A DNA stretch of 64,000 bases, taken from assembly GCF_015710575.1 (NCBI RefSeq), contig NZ_CP065373.1, positions 1 through 64,000 of the forward strand. The letters run 5' to 3'. The first letter of the stretch is position 1. Each line of letters opens with the position of its first letter. The notes beneath the pieces were generated by a model, which saw only the letters and a list, made by a program, of their open reading frames with translations, did no database searches and was not told the origin of the DNA. Of this stretch, positions 49,418-58,497 are shown piece after piece. Made by a program: the position numbers and the translations under genes. Source of the DNA: Mycolicibacterium mengxianglii. GTDB taxonomy: Bacteria > Actinomycetota > Actinomycetes > Mycobacteriales > Mycobacteriaceae.

Positions 49418-49735
49418 ATGGACGACCGCATCCTGATCGAACCGTCGAAGCTGCGCGAAGCGGCGCGCCATCACACCGAGGCCGCGGACTATCTGCGGAC
49501 TGTGCCCGGCACCCACGACGCGATCCAGGAGAGCCTCGACTCGCTGGGTCCGATCTTCGGCGAGCTGCGGGAGGCGGCTCGCGAACTGCTCGAACAGCGC
49601 AGGCAGTGCTATGAACGGCAGGCCGACGACCATGCCGAAATGGCGCATAATCTGCAGCAGTCGGCGAACCTGTGGGAGGAACACGAGGCAGACAGCGCGC
49701 AGCAGATGCGTGCACTGCTCGACGAGGACAGATGA
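49418..49735 (+). CDS. EspC-like DUF2580 protein (Rv0027-type)
   Basis: 105 residues, two long helices, beginning MDDRILIEPSKLREAARHH like EspC-family (DUF2580) proteins, which are exported by type VII systems. Where EspC has YxxxD after the helical hairpin this protein has W86-E-E-H-E90. It starts 9 bp after the DUF4226 stop. No EccC, EccD or EsxAB gene is near, so export would use a system encoded elsewhere. Confidence 0.8.
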   Translation: MDDRILIEPSKLREAARHHTEAADYLRTVPGTHDAIQESLDSLGPIFGELREAARELLEQRRQCYERQADDHAEMAHNLQQSANLWEEHEADSAQQMRALLDEDR

Positions 49736-49745
49736 CGACGAGGAC

Positions 49746-50051
49746 ATGACACAGCCCAATCCGGAGTTCGATGCGCTGCACCCGAGTGGGCACTTGCTGT
49801 TCCGCAGCTGCCGCGGCGGCTACCTGCACAGTGTCGTGCTGACCGAAGAAGCGATGGCAACAGATGCGCAGACCCTCGCCGCGGCAATCAGACTGACCGC
49901 CGACGTGTCCTATCTGCGGGCACTGATGGAGGTGCGTGCGGAGATCCTGGCTGCCGGCCATACCCCGTCGGACGAGGTGCCTTCGGAGTCTGATCTCGAC
50001 GCGGCGGAGTCGGCTCTGGCCGGCCACGAACTGCGCAGCACCGCCGACTGA
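49746..50051 (+). CDS. DUF2694 protein (Rv0028-type)
   Basis: 101 residues: NPEFDALHPSGHLLFRSCRGGYLHSVVLTEEAM, then a helical part ATDAQTLAAAIRLTADVSYLRALMEVR. DUF2694 proteins follow DUF2580 genes in mycobacteria, and EspD-like pairing has been suggested for related proteins; here it is an inference from gene order. The start lies 10 bp after the previous stop, with GACGAGGA upstream. Confidence 0.8.
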   Translation: MTQPNPEFDALHPSGHLLFRSCRGGYLHSVVLTEEAMATDAQTLAAAIRLTADVSYLRALMEVRAEILAAGHTPSDEVPSESDLDAAESALAGHELRSTAD

Positions 50052-50064
50052 GCCGCTCCGAGGT

Positions 50065-50208
50065 TCAGCGCACCCAGTTCTGCACCGCGTCCGGTGCCGG
50101 TGCGATGTCGGTCGGCGGCGGGATCGGGTTGTCGCCGAACAGTTCTCTGGCCTTCGCCAACAGCGCACGCACCTCGTCGAGCTGTGCCTGCAGCGTCGAG
50201 TCAGTCAT
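50065..50208 (-). CDS. 47-residue hypothetical protein
   Basis: Short helical protein (STLQAQLDEVRALLAKARELFGD) with a Pro-rich C-terminal half (NPIPPPTDIAPAPDAVQNWV). It lies convergent to the DUF2694 gene, whose stop is 13 bp away. A longer upstream ATG (50250) is less likely. Function unknown. Confidence 0.6.
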   Translation of the reverse strand: MTDSTLQAQLDEVRALLAKARELFGDNPIPPPTDIAPAPDAVQNWVR

Positions 50209-50283
50209 GTTCGCGACGGTACCGACAGCAAGACCCACCCCACAATTCACCCGGGGGTCGGCTCTTGGCTATCTGTGAACTTG

Positions 50284-51291
50284 TCATCTGTGAACAACGA
50301 CCTTGCCGATCATCCGGCCGGACTCGACTTGCCGGTGCGCCTCCCGGATCCCGGCCGCAGTGAAGTCGCCGATGGCCGCGGACATGGTGCTGCGCAGTGT
50401 GCCGGCGTCCACCAGCTCCGCGGTGGCGTTCAGCAGAGACTGCTGGTAGCTCAGGTCGTAGCCGAACAGTGCTCGGGTGAACATCAACTCCCAGTGCCAG
50501 GCGATGCTCTTCTCTTTGAGCGGTAGCAGATCCATGCCCGGCGGCTCGTCGATCGCGGTGATCTCGCCGAACGGCGCCACGATCGCGGCGTAGGTCTCGA
50601 TATTGCCTTGCGAGTGTGGCGAGAACAGGTAGTCGATGCCGTCGGGGGCGACCTCGAGGGCCTGGGCCCGGAGATCGTGGTGGTTGATCACCACGTCGGC
50701 ACCCATCTGCAAGGCCCAGTCCCGGGAATCATCGCGGCTCGCGGTGGCGATGACCCGCACTCGGGTCAGTGCCTTGGCCAGTTGGATCATGATCGAGCCG
50801 ACGCCGCCGGCGGCTCCGAGCACCAGCAGGTCGCCGGTGGAGTCGCGGGTCAGCCGGAATCGCTCGAACAGCGTTTCCCACGCCGTGATCGTGGTCAGCG
50901 GCAGCGCCGCGGCTTCCTGGTGCGACAGGGTTTTCGGCTTACGGCCGACGATACGTTCGTCAACGGCTTGCCATTGCGCGTTGCTGCCCTGCCTGCTGAT
51001 ATCCCCGGCATACCAGACCTCATCACCGACGACGTAGTCGCTGACCTCGGGGCCTACGGCCTCCACCACACCGGAGGCGTCGAATCCGAGCACGGTAGGG
51101 ATCGTCGACGGTGGCAGCGAACGCCGCTGTTTGACGTCGACGGGGTTGACCGACACGGCCTCGACCCGGACCAGAATGTCGTGCGGGCGAAGTTCCGGGA
51201 CCGCGATCTCGACGTCCTGCAATGCCGCAGGGTCGTCGATGGGTGCGCCACCGAAGGATCCGATGGCGGCCATCCTGGATGCATCAGACAT
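50284..51291 (-). CDS. Zinc-binding-ADH-family (MDR) NADPH oxidoreductase
   Basis: 335 residues of the medium-chain dehydrogenase superfamily, ZADH subgroup. GroES-like N-terminus (VEAVSVNPVDVKQR, PTVLGFDASGVVEAVG) and Rossmann motif LLVLGAAGGVGSIMIQLA near residue 152, ending ESGRMIGKVVV. Catalytic zinc ligands are absent, so it is a zinc-independent quinone- or enone-reductase type. Start at 51291 gives MSDASRMAAIGSFGG. Confidence 0.88.
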   Translation of the reverse strand: MSDASRMAAIGSFGGAPIDDPAALQDVEIAVPELRPHDILVRVEAVSVNPVDVKQRRSLPPSTIPTVLGFDASGVVEAVGPEVSDYVVGDEVWYAGDISRQGSNAQWQAVDERIVGRKPKTLSHQEAAALPLTTITAWETLFERFRLTRDSTGDLLVLGAAGGVGSIMIQLAKALTRVRVIATASRDDSRDWALQMGADVVINHHDLRAQALEVAPDGIDYLFSPHSQGNIETYAAIVAPFGEITAIDEPPGMDLLPLKEKSIAWHWELMFTRALFGYDLSYQQSLLNATAELVDAGTLRSTMSAAIGDFTAAGIREAHRQVESGRMIGKVVVHR

Positions 51292-51487
51292 GTGCGGCCT
51301 TTCTCCAGCCCGGGTGAGGGGTGATATTTGGTGACGGTATGGCAGTTCCCTGCAAGGTCGATTAGTACCCGGCGGGCAAGCACTGCAGGTCGCGGGCCCG
51401 GCAGGCGCCATCTGCTCGGGAGACGTTTCCGCGGCCGGCGCGGTGGGCACCTTGAAGGGGTCAGTCAACGGTGAGGGGAGATCGTCG

Positions 51488-51736
51488 GTGCCGGTAGTCG
51501 AGAAGGCCAAATCGGTGGCAGTGACACTCGGTCGTGCGGAGCGACGTGCGGTGCGGGTACAGCGCAGGATCTGGCTGGCCCAGATGCTGTTCTGGCCGCT
51601 GCTGATCGGCGCCGGAATCCTGGCGACGACCTTGGTGCTGTTGCGGGTCAGGTCGGCCCGGACCCCGCACGCCACCGACAGCGGGTCGGCCCCCGCCGGA
51701 GAACCGCAGGCCGCGCCCGCGGCCGGCGACGGTTAA
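51488..51736 (+). CDS. Small single-helix membrane protein
   Basis: 82 residues with a basic N-terminal segment (GRAERRAVRVQRRIW), one membrane helix (about 31–52, MLFWPLLIGAGILATTLVLL) and an Ala/Pro/Gly-rich tail. The GTG at 51488 has GAGGGGA 9 bp upstream; a GTG at 51443 is an alternative. It ends 33 bp before hrpA. No family recognised. Confidence 0.65.
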   Translation: MPVVEKAKSVAVTLGRAERRAVRVQRRIWLAQMLFWPLLIGAGILATTLVLLRVRSARTPHATDSGSAPAGEPQAAPAAGDG

Positions 51737-51769
51737 CCGGTTTCGCCCGGCGCGCCTATCCTTGCCGGA

Positions 51770-54700
51770 GTGTCCACGAAGTCCGCCAGCGCGCTGTATC
51801 CCCGGCTGGATGGGCTCACCTTCCGCGACGCGGCCCGGTTGCGCCGCCGGCTGCGCAACCTGGGCGGTGACCCCGATCCCGCCAAACTGGAGCAGGTCGC
51901 CGCGCAGATCACCACTGCCGAGGCGCTGATCGCGACCCGCCTGGCGGCCGTTCCCCAGATCACCTATCCGGACCTGCCCGTCAGCGCCCTGCGCGCCGAC
52001 ATCGCCACGGCGATCCGGGAGAACCAGGTGGTGGTGGTCGCCGGCGAAACCGGGTCCGGCAAAACCACGCAGCTGCCGAAGATCTGCCTCGAACTCGGCC
52101 GCGGGATTCGCGGCACCATCGGACACACTCAGCCGCGTCGTCTCGCCGCGCGTACGGTCGCGCAGCGCATCGCCGACGAACTCGGTTCCCCGCTCGGTGA
52201 GACCGTCGGTTACACCGTGCGATTCACCGACCAGGCCAGCGACCGCACCCTGGTCAAACTGATGACCGACGGCATCCTGCTCGCCGAGATCCAGCGCGAC
52301 CGTCGGCTGCTGCGCTACGACACCCTGATCCTCGACGAAGCGCACGAACGCAGCCTCAACATCGACTTCCTGCTGGGATATCTGCGGGAACTGCTACCGC
52401 GTCGGCCCGATCTGAAGGTGATCGTCACCTCGGCCACCATCGAGCCGGGCCGATTCGCCGCGCATTTCGGCACCGTCGGGGCGCCGGCGCCCATCGTCGA
52501 GGTCTCCGGCCGCACGTACCCGGTCGAAATCCGTTATCGGCCACTGGAAGTCGTTGTGGATGCGGCCACTGATGCCGACGCCGAGGATCCCGACGACCCC
52601 GACCACGACATCGTGCGCACCGAGACGCGCGACCAGATCGAGGCCATCGTCGACGCCGTGGGTGAACTCGAAGCCGAACCCCCCGGCGACGTCCTGGTGT
52701 TCCTGTCGGGGGAGCGGGAGATCCGCGACACCGCGGAAGCGTTGCGCGGGGCCCCGGGATTCAACGCGCACACCACCGAGGTGCTGCCGCTGTATGCCCG
52801 CCTGCCCACTGCCGAGCAGCAACGGGTGTTCCAACCGCACACCGGTCGGCGCATCGTGCTGGCGACCAACGTCGCCGAGACGTCACTGACGGTTCCGGGC
52901 ATCCGCTACGTCGTCGACCCCGGCACTGCCCGCATCTCCCGGTACAGCCGCCGCACCAAGGTGCAGCGGCTGCCCATCGAACCGATCTCGCAGGCGTCGG
53001 CCGCCCAGCGGTCCGGCCGGTCGGGCCGCACCGCGCCCGGCGTGTGCATCCGGCTGTACTCGCAGCAGGACTTCGAGGCGCGACCCCGCTACACCGACCC
53101 GGAGATCCTGCGCACCAACCTCGCCGCCGTGATCCTGCAGATGGCCGCGCTGCACCTCGGCGAGATCGAGGATTTCCCCTTCCTGGATCCGCCGGACGCT
53201 CGCAGCATCCGCGACGGAGTGCAGGTGCTGCAGGAGCTCGGTGCCTTCGACCGTCAGGGCGCCCTGACCGAGATCGGCCGCCGGCTGGCCGCGTTGCCGC
53301 TGGATCCGCGCATCGGCCGGATGATCCTGGCCGCCGCCGAGGAAGGCTGTGTGCGGGAGGTGCTGGTGTTGGCGGCGGCGCTGTCGATACCCGACCCGCG
53401 GGAACGCCCGGCCGACCATGAGGAAGCGGCACGCCAGAAGCACGCCCGCTTCGCCGACGAGCATTCGGATTTCCTGTCCTATCTCAATCTCTGGCGCTAC
53501 CTCACTGACCAGCGAAAAGAGCGGTCCGGCAGCTCGTTCCGACGGATGTGCCGTGAGGAATACCTGCACTACCTGCGGATCCGGGAGTGGCAGGACCTGA
53601 CGGGTCAGCTGCGCAGCATCGCGCGTGACATCGGGATCCGTGAGGAGGGCGACGCCACCGAACCGGCCGACCCGGCCCGCATCCACGCCGCGTTGGTGAC
53701 GGGACTGCTGTCTCACCTCGGTGTGCGGGAGGGCGAGAAACGCGATTACCTGGGCGCGCGCAACACCCGCTTCGTGCTGGCGCCCGGTTCGGTCTTGACG
53801 AAACGGCCGCCCCGCTGGGTGGTCGTGGCCGAACTTGTTGAAACCAGCCGGCTGTACGGGCGGATCGCGGCCCGCATCGAACCCGAGGCGGTGGAGAAGG
53901 TCGCCGGCGATCTGGTCCACCGCAGCTACAGCGAGCCGCACTGGGATGCCAAACGCGGCGCGGTGATGGCCTTCGAACGGGTGACGTTGTTCGGCCTGCC
54001 GCTGGTGCCACGCCGCCGGGTGGGTTACGCCCAGGTCGATCCGGTGTTGTCGCGGGAATTGTTCATCCGGCACGCCCTCGTCGAGGGGGACTGGCAGACC
54101 CGGCACCACTTCTTCGGCGACAACGCCCGCCTGTTGGAGGAACTGGCTGAACTGGAGGAGCGGGCACGGCGCCGCGACCTGGTGGTCGGCGATGACGAGG
54201 TCTACGCCCTCTACGACGCGCGCATACCCGAAAGCGTGGTATCCGCAAGACATTTCGATGCCTGGTGGAAAAAGCAACGGCACCAGACGCCGGAGCTGCT
54301 GACCTTCACCCGCGAGGAGCTGCTGCGCAGCACCGATGCCGACGGCGACGACCGGCCCGTCGCGTGGCGTTCCGGGGACCTGTCCCTGCCGTTGACGTAC
54401 CGGTTCGAGCCGGGTGCCGTCGACGACGGCGTGACCGTGCATGTGCCGGTCGAGGTGCTGGCCAACCTCGGTGGCCGGGAATTCGCCTGGCAGGTACCGG
54501 CTCTGCGTGAGGAGCTGGTGACCGCGTTGATCCGGTCGTTGCCCAAGGAGCTGCGCCGCAACTTCGTGCCCGCTCCCGACACCGCCCGCGCAGTGCTGGC
54601 CGACCTGACGCCCGGAGACGACTCGCTGTTGGAGAGCCTGCAGCGCGAACTCAAGCGGCGCAGTGGAATCCTGGTCCCGATCGACGCCTTCGACCTCGAG

Positions 54701-55711
54701 AAGCTGCCCCCTCACCTGCGGGTGACGTTTGCGGTGGAGTCCGCCGACGGTACCGAGGTGGGGCGGGGCAAGGACCTTGACACGTTGCAGACCCAGCTGG
54801 CCGCGCCCATTCGGCAGGCGGTGGCCGACGCGGTCGCGGGTGAGCTGGAACGCAGCGGTCTGCGGAACTGGCCCGACGGCCTGGACGAGATTCCGCGGAC
54901 GGTCGCACGTACCAGCGGCGGCCACACGGTGCGCGGCTACCCGGCGCTGGTCGATACCGGTGCGGCCGTGGACCTGCGGGTGTTCGCCACCGAGAGCGAG
55001 CAGCGCGCCGCCATGGGACCCGGCGTCCGGAGACTGCTGCGGCTGGCCGTGCCGTCACCGGCGAAAAACATTGAGCGGGCGCTGGATCCACGTACCCGTC
55101 TGCAGCTGGGTAGCAACCCGGACGGGTCGCTGGGAGCTTTGATCGACGACTGCGCCGACGCCGCCGTCGCGGTGATAGCCGGGGCCCCACTGTGGAACAA
55201 GGCCCAGTTCGCCGTGGCGCGTGAGCGGGTGGCCGCCGAGATCGTGCCCACCACCCTGGATCTGCTGCGCCGGGTGCAGAAGGTGCTCAGTGCCGCGCAC
55301 GAGGCGCAGATCGCGATCCCCGAGCGGCCGATCCCGGCGCAGGCTGATGCCGTTGCCGACATCCGGCAGCAACTACAAGCGTTGCTGCCCAAGGGTTTTG
55401 TCACGCGCACCGGCGCGGCGCACCTCGGCGACCTGACGCGGTACCTGACCGCCATCGTGCGTCGGCTGGAACGGCTGCCCCACGGGTTGGGTGCTGACCG
55501 GGAGCGGATGCAGCGGGTGCATGCGGTGCAGGACGCCTACGACGAGCTCAGGCATGCACTTTCGCCGATGCGGGCGGCCGCCGAGGATGTCCGCCAGATC
55601 GGGGTGATGATCGAGGAACTGCGGGTCAGCATGTGGGCCCAGCAGTTGGGTACCGCGATGCCGGTCAGCGAGAAGCGGATCTACCGGGCCATCGACGGGG
55701 TCACGCCGTGA
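51770..55711 (+). CDS. hrpA: ATP-dependent RNA helicase HrpA
   Basis: DEAH-box helicase of 1313 residues, the full HrpA length. Motif I GETGSGKTTQLPKICLE near 93, motif Ia QPRRLAART, motif II DEAH near 189, motif III SATIEPGRFA, motif V ATNVAETSLTVPGIRYVVDPG, motif VI QRSGRSGRTAPG, then the helicase-associated and OB-fold domains and a C-terminal DUF3418 region ending EKRIYRAIDG. Acts on mRNA or ribosome rescue substrates in other bacteria. GTG start. Confidence 0.96.
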   Translation: MSTKSASALYPRLDGLTFRDAARLRRRLRNLGGDPDPAKLEQVAAQITTAEALIATRLAAVPQITYPDLPVSALRADIATAIRENQVVVVAGETGSGKTTQLPKICLELGRGIRGTIGHTQPRRLAARTVAQRIADELGSPLGETVGYTVRFTDQASDRTLVKLMTDGILLAEIQRDRRLLRYDTLILDEAHERSLNIDFLLGYLRELLPRRPDLKVIVTSATIEPGRFAAHFGTVGAPAPIVEVSGRTYPVEIRYRPLEVVVDAATDADAEDPDDPDHDIVRTETRDQIEAIVDAVGELEAEPPGDVLVFLSGEREIRDTAEALRGAPGFNAHTTEVLPLYARLPTAEQQRVFQPHTGRRIVLATNVAETSLTVPGIRYVVDPGTARISRYSRRTKVQRLPIEPISQASAAQRSGRSGRTAPGVCIRLYSQQDFEARPRYTDPEILRTNLAAVILQMAALHLGEIEDFPFLDPPDARSIRDGVQVLQELGAFDRQGALTEIGRRLAALPLDPRIGRMILAAAEEGCVREVLVLAAALSIPDPRERPADHEEAARQKHARFADEHSDFLSYLNLWRYLTDQRKERSGSSFRRMCREEYLHYLRIREWQDLTGQLRSIARDIGIREEGDATEPADPARIHAALVTGLLSHLGVREGEKRDYLGARNTRFVLAPGSVLTKRPPRWVVVAELVETSRLYGRIAARIEPEAVEKVAGDLVHRSYSEPHWDAKRGAVMAFERVTLFGLPLVPRRRVGYAQVDPVLSRELFIRHALVEGDWQTRHHFFGDNARLLEELAELEERARRRDLVVGDDEVYALYDARIPESVVSARHFDAWWKKQRHQTPELLTFTREELLRSTDADGDDRPVAWRSGDLSLPLTYRFEPGAVDDGVTVHVPVEVLANLGGREFAWQVPALREELVTALIRSLPKELRRNFVPAPDTARAVLADLTPGDDSLLESLQRELKRRSGILVPIDAFDLEKLPPHLRVTFAVESADGTEVGRGKDLDTLQTQLAAPIRQAVADAVAGELERSGLRNWPDGLDEIPRTVARTSGGHTVRGYPALVDTGAAVDLRVFATESEQRAAMGPGVRRLLRLAVPSPAKNIERALDPRTRLQLGSNPDGSLGALIDDCADAAVAVIAGAPLWNKAQFAVARERVAAEIVPTTLDLLRRVQKVLSAAHEAQIAIPERPIPAQADAVADIRQQLQALLPKGFVTRTGAAHLGDLTRYLTAIVRRLERLPHGLGADRERMQRVHAVQDAYDELRHALSPMRAAAEDVRQIGVMIEELRVSMWAQQLGTAMPVSEKRIYRAIDGVTP

Positions 55712-55720
55712 CGGTGTGGG

Positions 55721-55981
55721 TCAGTCTTTGGCGATGACGGCGATATAGCCGATCGGAATGCCGGTTCTGGCGGCGATGCATTCGCGGGCGGCCGCGGATA
55801 CCGCGTCGCGGCGGCGGGCATGCGCCACGGCCTCGATCTCGGGGATCCGGATCACCCACCCGGAAGCGTCGCGGTTGACCTCGATGTCGAAGCACTGTCC
55901 GACGGTGGTGAAGCTGGCACGCGGGGCAACACGTCGGCGGCGGGGTCCGGCCGCATGCTTCATGGCGGGCTGAATGGGCAT
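55721..55981 (-). CDS. HicB-like protein without HicA partner
   Basis: 86 residues. After a basic N-terminus (MKHAAGPRRRRVAPR) comes a HicB-type partial RNase-H-like pattern: QCFDIEVNRDASGWVIRIPEIEAVAHARRRDAVSAAARECIAARTG. HicB proteins are antitoxins of HicA toxins, but no HicA-like gene is adjacent, so a toxin–antitoxin role is not supported. The ATG at 55981 is preferred to one at 56074. Stops with hrpA are 10 bp apart. Confidence 0.55.
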   Translation of the reverse strand: MPIQPAMKHAAGPRRRRVAPRASFTTVGQCFDIEVNRDASGWVIRIPEIEAVAHARRRDAVSAAARECIAARTGIPIGYIAVIAKD

Positions 55982-56135
55982 GACTTTTCTTTCTGATGAC
56001 GCGGTTGGCTCGTGGTGTGGCCGTCCAGTCTGAATCGACCCAGAACCGCAGCAAAGACTAATGGGTTTCGTCATTTACGCCTAATCCGAGTCAGGTTGCC
56101 GCGCGAGGGGGTGTTGAACGGGTAAGACTCGTGTC

Positions 56136-56936
56136 ATGGTCACACGACATCCGGTCGGCACCCGAGTCCTTGCCCTGGTCACCGCGGTGCTGTTGGCGGG
56201 CGCCGCTACCCCGTCGGCCGGGGCCGAACCCCTGTCGGCCGGGGCCGTCCCCGTGGTGCAGCCGACGGTGCTCGCCGAGATCCCCCACGATCCGGACGCG
56301 TACTCCGAAGGCCTGGAGATGGACGGGCCCGCTCTGTATGAAGCCACCGGCCTCGTCGGGCGCTCGGAGCTGCGTCAGGTCGACCCGAACACCGGTGTGG
56401 TGCTGCGGTCCGCGGCACTGCCGGCCGCGTACTTCGGTGAGGGGATCGCCATCGTCGGAGACACCATCTGGCAGCTCACGTATCAGGACGGGGTGGCCAT
56501 CGAATGGGACAAGGCCACCTTCACCATCCGTGGGGAGGTGCCGGTGACCGGGGAGGGCTGGGGCCTGTGCCGCGACGGGGACCGGTTCGTCCGCAGCGAC
56601 GGATCCGGCGTGCTGCGGTTCCACGACCTGTCCACCTTCGCCGAAACCGGTACCGTCGCGGTCACCCGTGACGGGCGAGAAGTCAACGGGCTCAACGAGT
56701 TGGATTGCGTCGACGGCCAGGTGTGGGCGAGTCTGTGGCCCAGCGACGAGATCGCGCGCATCGACCCGGCGACGGGTGAGGTGAACCTGGTGGCGGACAT
56801 GTCGAGCCTGTGGCGGTTCGGCGACCGGTCGGTGGCCCAGGTGTTCAGCGGTATCGCCCACCTCGACGGGCAGGAGTTCCTGGTGTCGGGCAAGGACTGG
56901 CCGGCGATGTTCCGGGTGCGTATCGACGCGGCGTGA
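56136..56936 (+). CDS. Secreted glutaminyl-peptide cyclotransferase
   Basis: 266 residues. A Sec signal peptide (about 1–30, VLALVTAVLLAGAATPSAGAEP) precedes a five-bladed beta-propeller of the glutamine cyclotransferase family: HDPDAYSEGLEMDGPALYEATGL, YFGEGIAIVGDTIWQLTYQDG, EGWGLCRDGDRFV, VNGLNELDCVDGQVWASLWPSDEIARIDP and FSGIAHLDGQEFLVSGKDWP. It would cyclise N-terminal Gln to pyroglutamate outside the cytoplasm. Confidence 0.9.
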   Translation: MVTRHPVGTRVLALVTAVLLAGAATPSAGAEPLSAGAVPVVQPTVLAEIPHDPDAYSEGLEMDGPALYEATGLVGRSELRQVDPNTGVVLRSAALPAAYFGEGIAIVGDTIWQLTYQDGVAIEWDKATFTIRGEVPVTGEGWGLCRDGDRFVRSDGSGVLRFHDLSTFAETGTVAVTRDGREVNGLNELDCVDGQVWASLWPSDEIARIDPATGEVNLVADMSSLWRFGDRSVAQVFSGIAHLDGQEFLVSGKDWPAMFRVRIDAA

Positions 56937-57080
56937 CCGATATGCGCCGGGTTGCACGGCTCGGCGGTATCGTGGACGGCATCATTCCCGGGGTCTCCTG
57001 GTCGCCGGAATCATCGGCTGCACAGCGCTACTCGGCCTGAAGGCCGCGACCAGGGGCGCACCGGTGGAAAGGACCTGACC

Positions 57081-57878
57081 ATGGTTGAGATCGCCATCGC
57101 GCAGTTCGCTCCGGGTGCGGACAAGCCGGCAAACCTGCAGCACATCGCAAAGCTGGGGGCCGAGGCCGCCGCCCGCGGGGCCCGCCTGCTCACCTTCCCC
57201 GAGTACGCGATGTTCACGGTGCCCGTCATGGACCACCGCTTCGTGGACTCCGCCGAACCGCTGGACGGCCCGTTCGTCACGGGGCTGCGCGACGTGGCCG
57301 TCGAGCACAAGATGCATGTCGTTGCCGGCCTGAATGAAGCGATCGCCGGTGAGGACCGCATCTTCAACACCCTGGTGGCGGTCTCACCCGACGGGGAGAT
57401 AGAGGCGCGGTACCGCAAGCTGCACCTCTACGACGCCTTCGGGTACCGGGAATCCGAGATGGTGAAACCGGGGACCATCGAAGCCCCCGAGACGTTCGTC
57501 GTCGACGGCATGACATTCGGCATGCAGACCTGCTACGACCTGCGCTTCCCCGAGGTCACCCGGCGCATCGTCGATGCCGGCGCCGACGTGCTGTTGCTGC
57601 CGGCGGAATGGGTGCCGGGACCGCTGAAGGAAGACCACTGGACGACGCTGCTGCGGGCCCGCGCCATCGAGAACACCATCTACGTCGCCGCGGCTGACCA
57701 GAGCGCCCCGGCGGGCTCTGGCGCCAGCGCAATCATCGATCCGATGGGCGTGGTGTTGGCCGGCCTGGGGGAGCGAGTGGGAACGGCCGTCGCCAGCGTG
57801 GATCCGGAGCGGATCGCCGAGGTGCGGGCCACGAATCCCGCTCTTGCGCTGCGGCGATTCACGATCGCCGGGACCTGA
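57081..57878 (+). CDS. Carbon–nitrogen hydrolase (nitrilase superfamily)
   Basis: 265 residues with the catalytic triad positions visible: Glu in LTFPEYAMF near 42, Lys in YRKLHLYDAFGYRES near 114, and Cys in GMQTCYDLRFPEVTRRI near 151. The pattern fits omega-amidase/deaminated-glutathione-amidase-like members. GAAAGG precedes the ATG at 57081. It is followed by the DUF1697 gene after 55 bp. Confidence 0.9.
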   Translation: MVEIAIAQFAPGADKPANLQHIAKLGAEAAARGARLLTFPEYAMFTVPVMDHRFVDSAEPLDGPFVTGLRDVAVEHKMHVVAGLNEAIAGEDRIFNTLVAVSPDGEIEARYRKLHLYDAFGYRESEMVKPGTIEAPETFVVDGMTFGMQTCYDLRFPEVTRRIVDAGADVLLLPAEWVPGPLKEDHWTTLLRARAIENTIYVAAADQSAPAGSGASAIIDPMGVVLAGLGERVGTAVASVDPERIAEVRATNPALALRRFTIAGT

Positions 57879-57933
57879 CCGGGACTCGACCGTTCGGGTG
57901 CGCGCGGGCCCGGCACAGCGGTACCGTCCGGAC

Positions 57934-58497
57934 ATGCCGAGCACCCGGTATGTGGCGCTGTTGCGGGGCATCAACGTCGGTGGCCGCAACCTGGTCGCGA
58001 TGAAGGATCTGCGCGCGGCGATGGAGGGCCACCCCGGCCTGGCTGACGTCAGTACGTACATCCAGTCGGGCAACGTACTGTTCGAGACCGAGAGTTCGAG
58101 CAAGACGCTGGAAACCGAGATCGAGGCCACCCTGGAGAAGGCGTTCGGGGTGCCGCTCGTGGTCGTGGTGCGCTCACACCGGCAGCTGCGGGCCGTGATC
58201 GCCGGTGCACCAGCCGGTTTCGGCCGGCAGCCGGACACCTATCACTCCGATTGTGTGTTCCTGAAGGCGCCGCTGACCAGCGGGCAGGCGATGGGTGTCG
58301 TCGGGCTGCGCGAAGGTGTGGACCAAGCGTGGCCCGGGTCCGGGGTCATCTACTTCGCCCGTCTCAGCGCACAACGCACCAAGAGCAGGATGAGCAAGAT
58401 CGTCGGGACACCCGAATACCAGCGGATGACGATCCGCAACTGGGCCACCACCGTCAAGCTTCTGGACCTGTTGGACGCCAGCGTCAGAGCCCCATGA
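57934..58497 (+). CDS. DUF1697 protein
   Basis: 187 residues of the DUF1697 family: RYVALLRGINVGGRNLVAMKDLR near the N-terminus, STYIQSGNVLFET, and the C-terminal SRMSKIVGTPEYQRMTIRNWATTVKLLDLL. Biochemical role unknown. The last 14 bp overlap the convergent permease gene. Confidence 0.9.
   Translation: MPSTRYVALLRGINVGGRNLVAMKDLRAAMEGHPGLADVSTYIQSGNVLFETESSSKTLETEIEATLEKAFGVPLVVVVRSHRQLRAVIAGAPAGFGRQPDTYHSDCVFLKAPLTSGQAMGVVGLREGVDQAWPGSGVIYFARLSAQRTKSRMSKIVGTPEYQRMTIRNWATTVKLLDLLDASVRAP

Noticed and set aside
52883..54925. Long open frame (680 codons) on the minus strand
   Set aside because: Antisense of hrpA; no domain and no RBS.
55721..55981. HicAB toxin–antitoxin system
   Set aside because: No HicA-like double-stranded-RNA-binding-fold ORF is adjacent on either strand.
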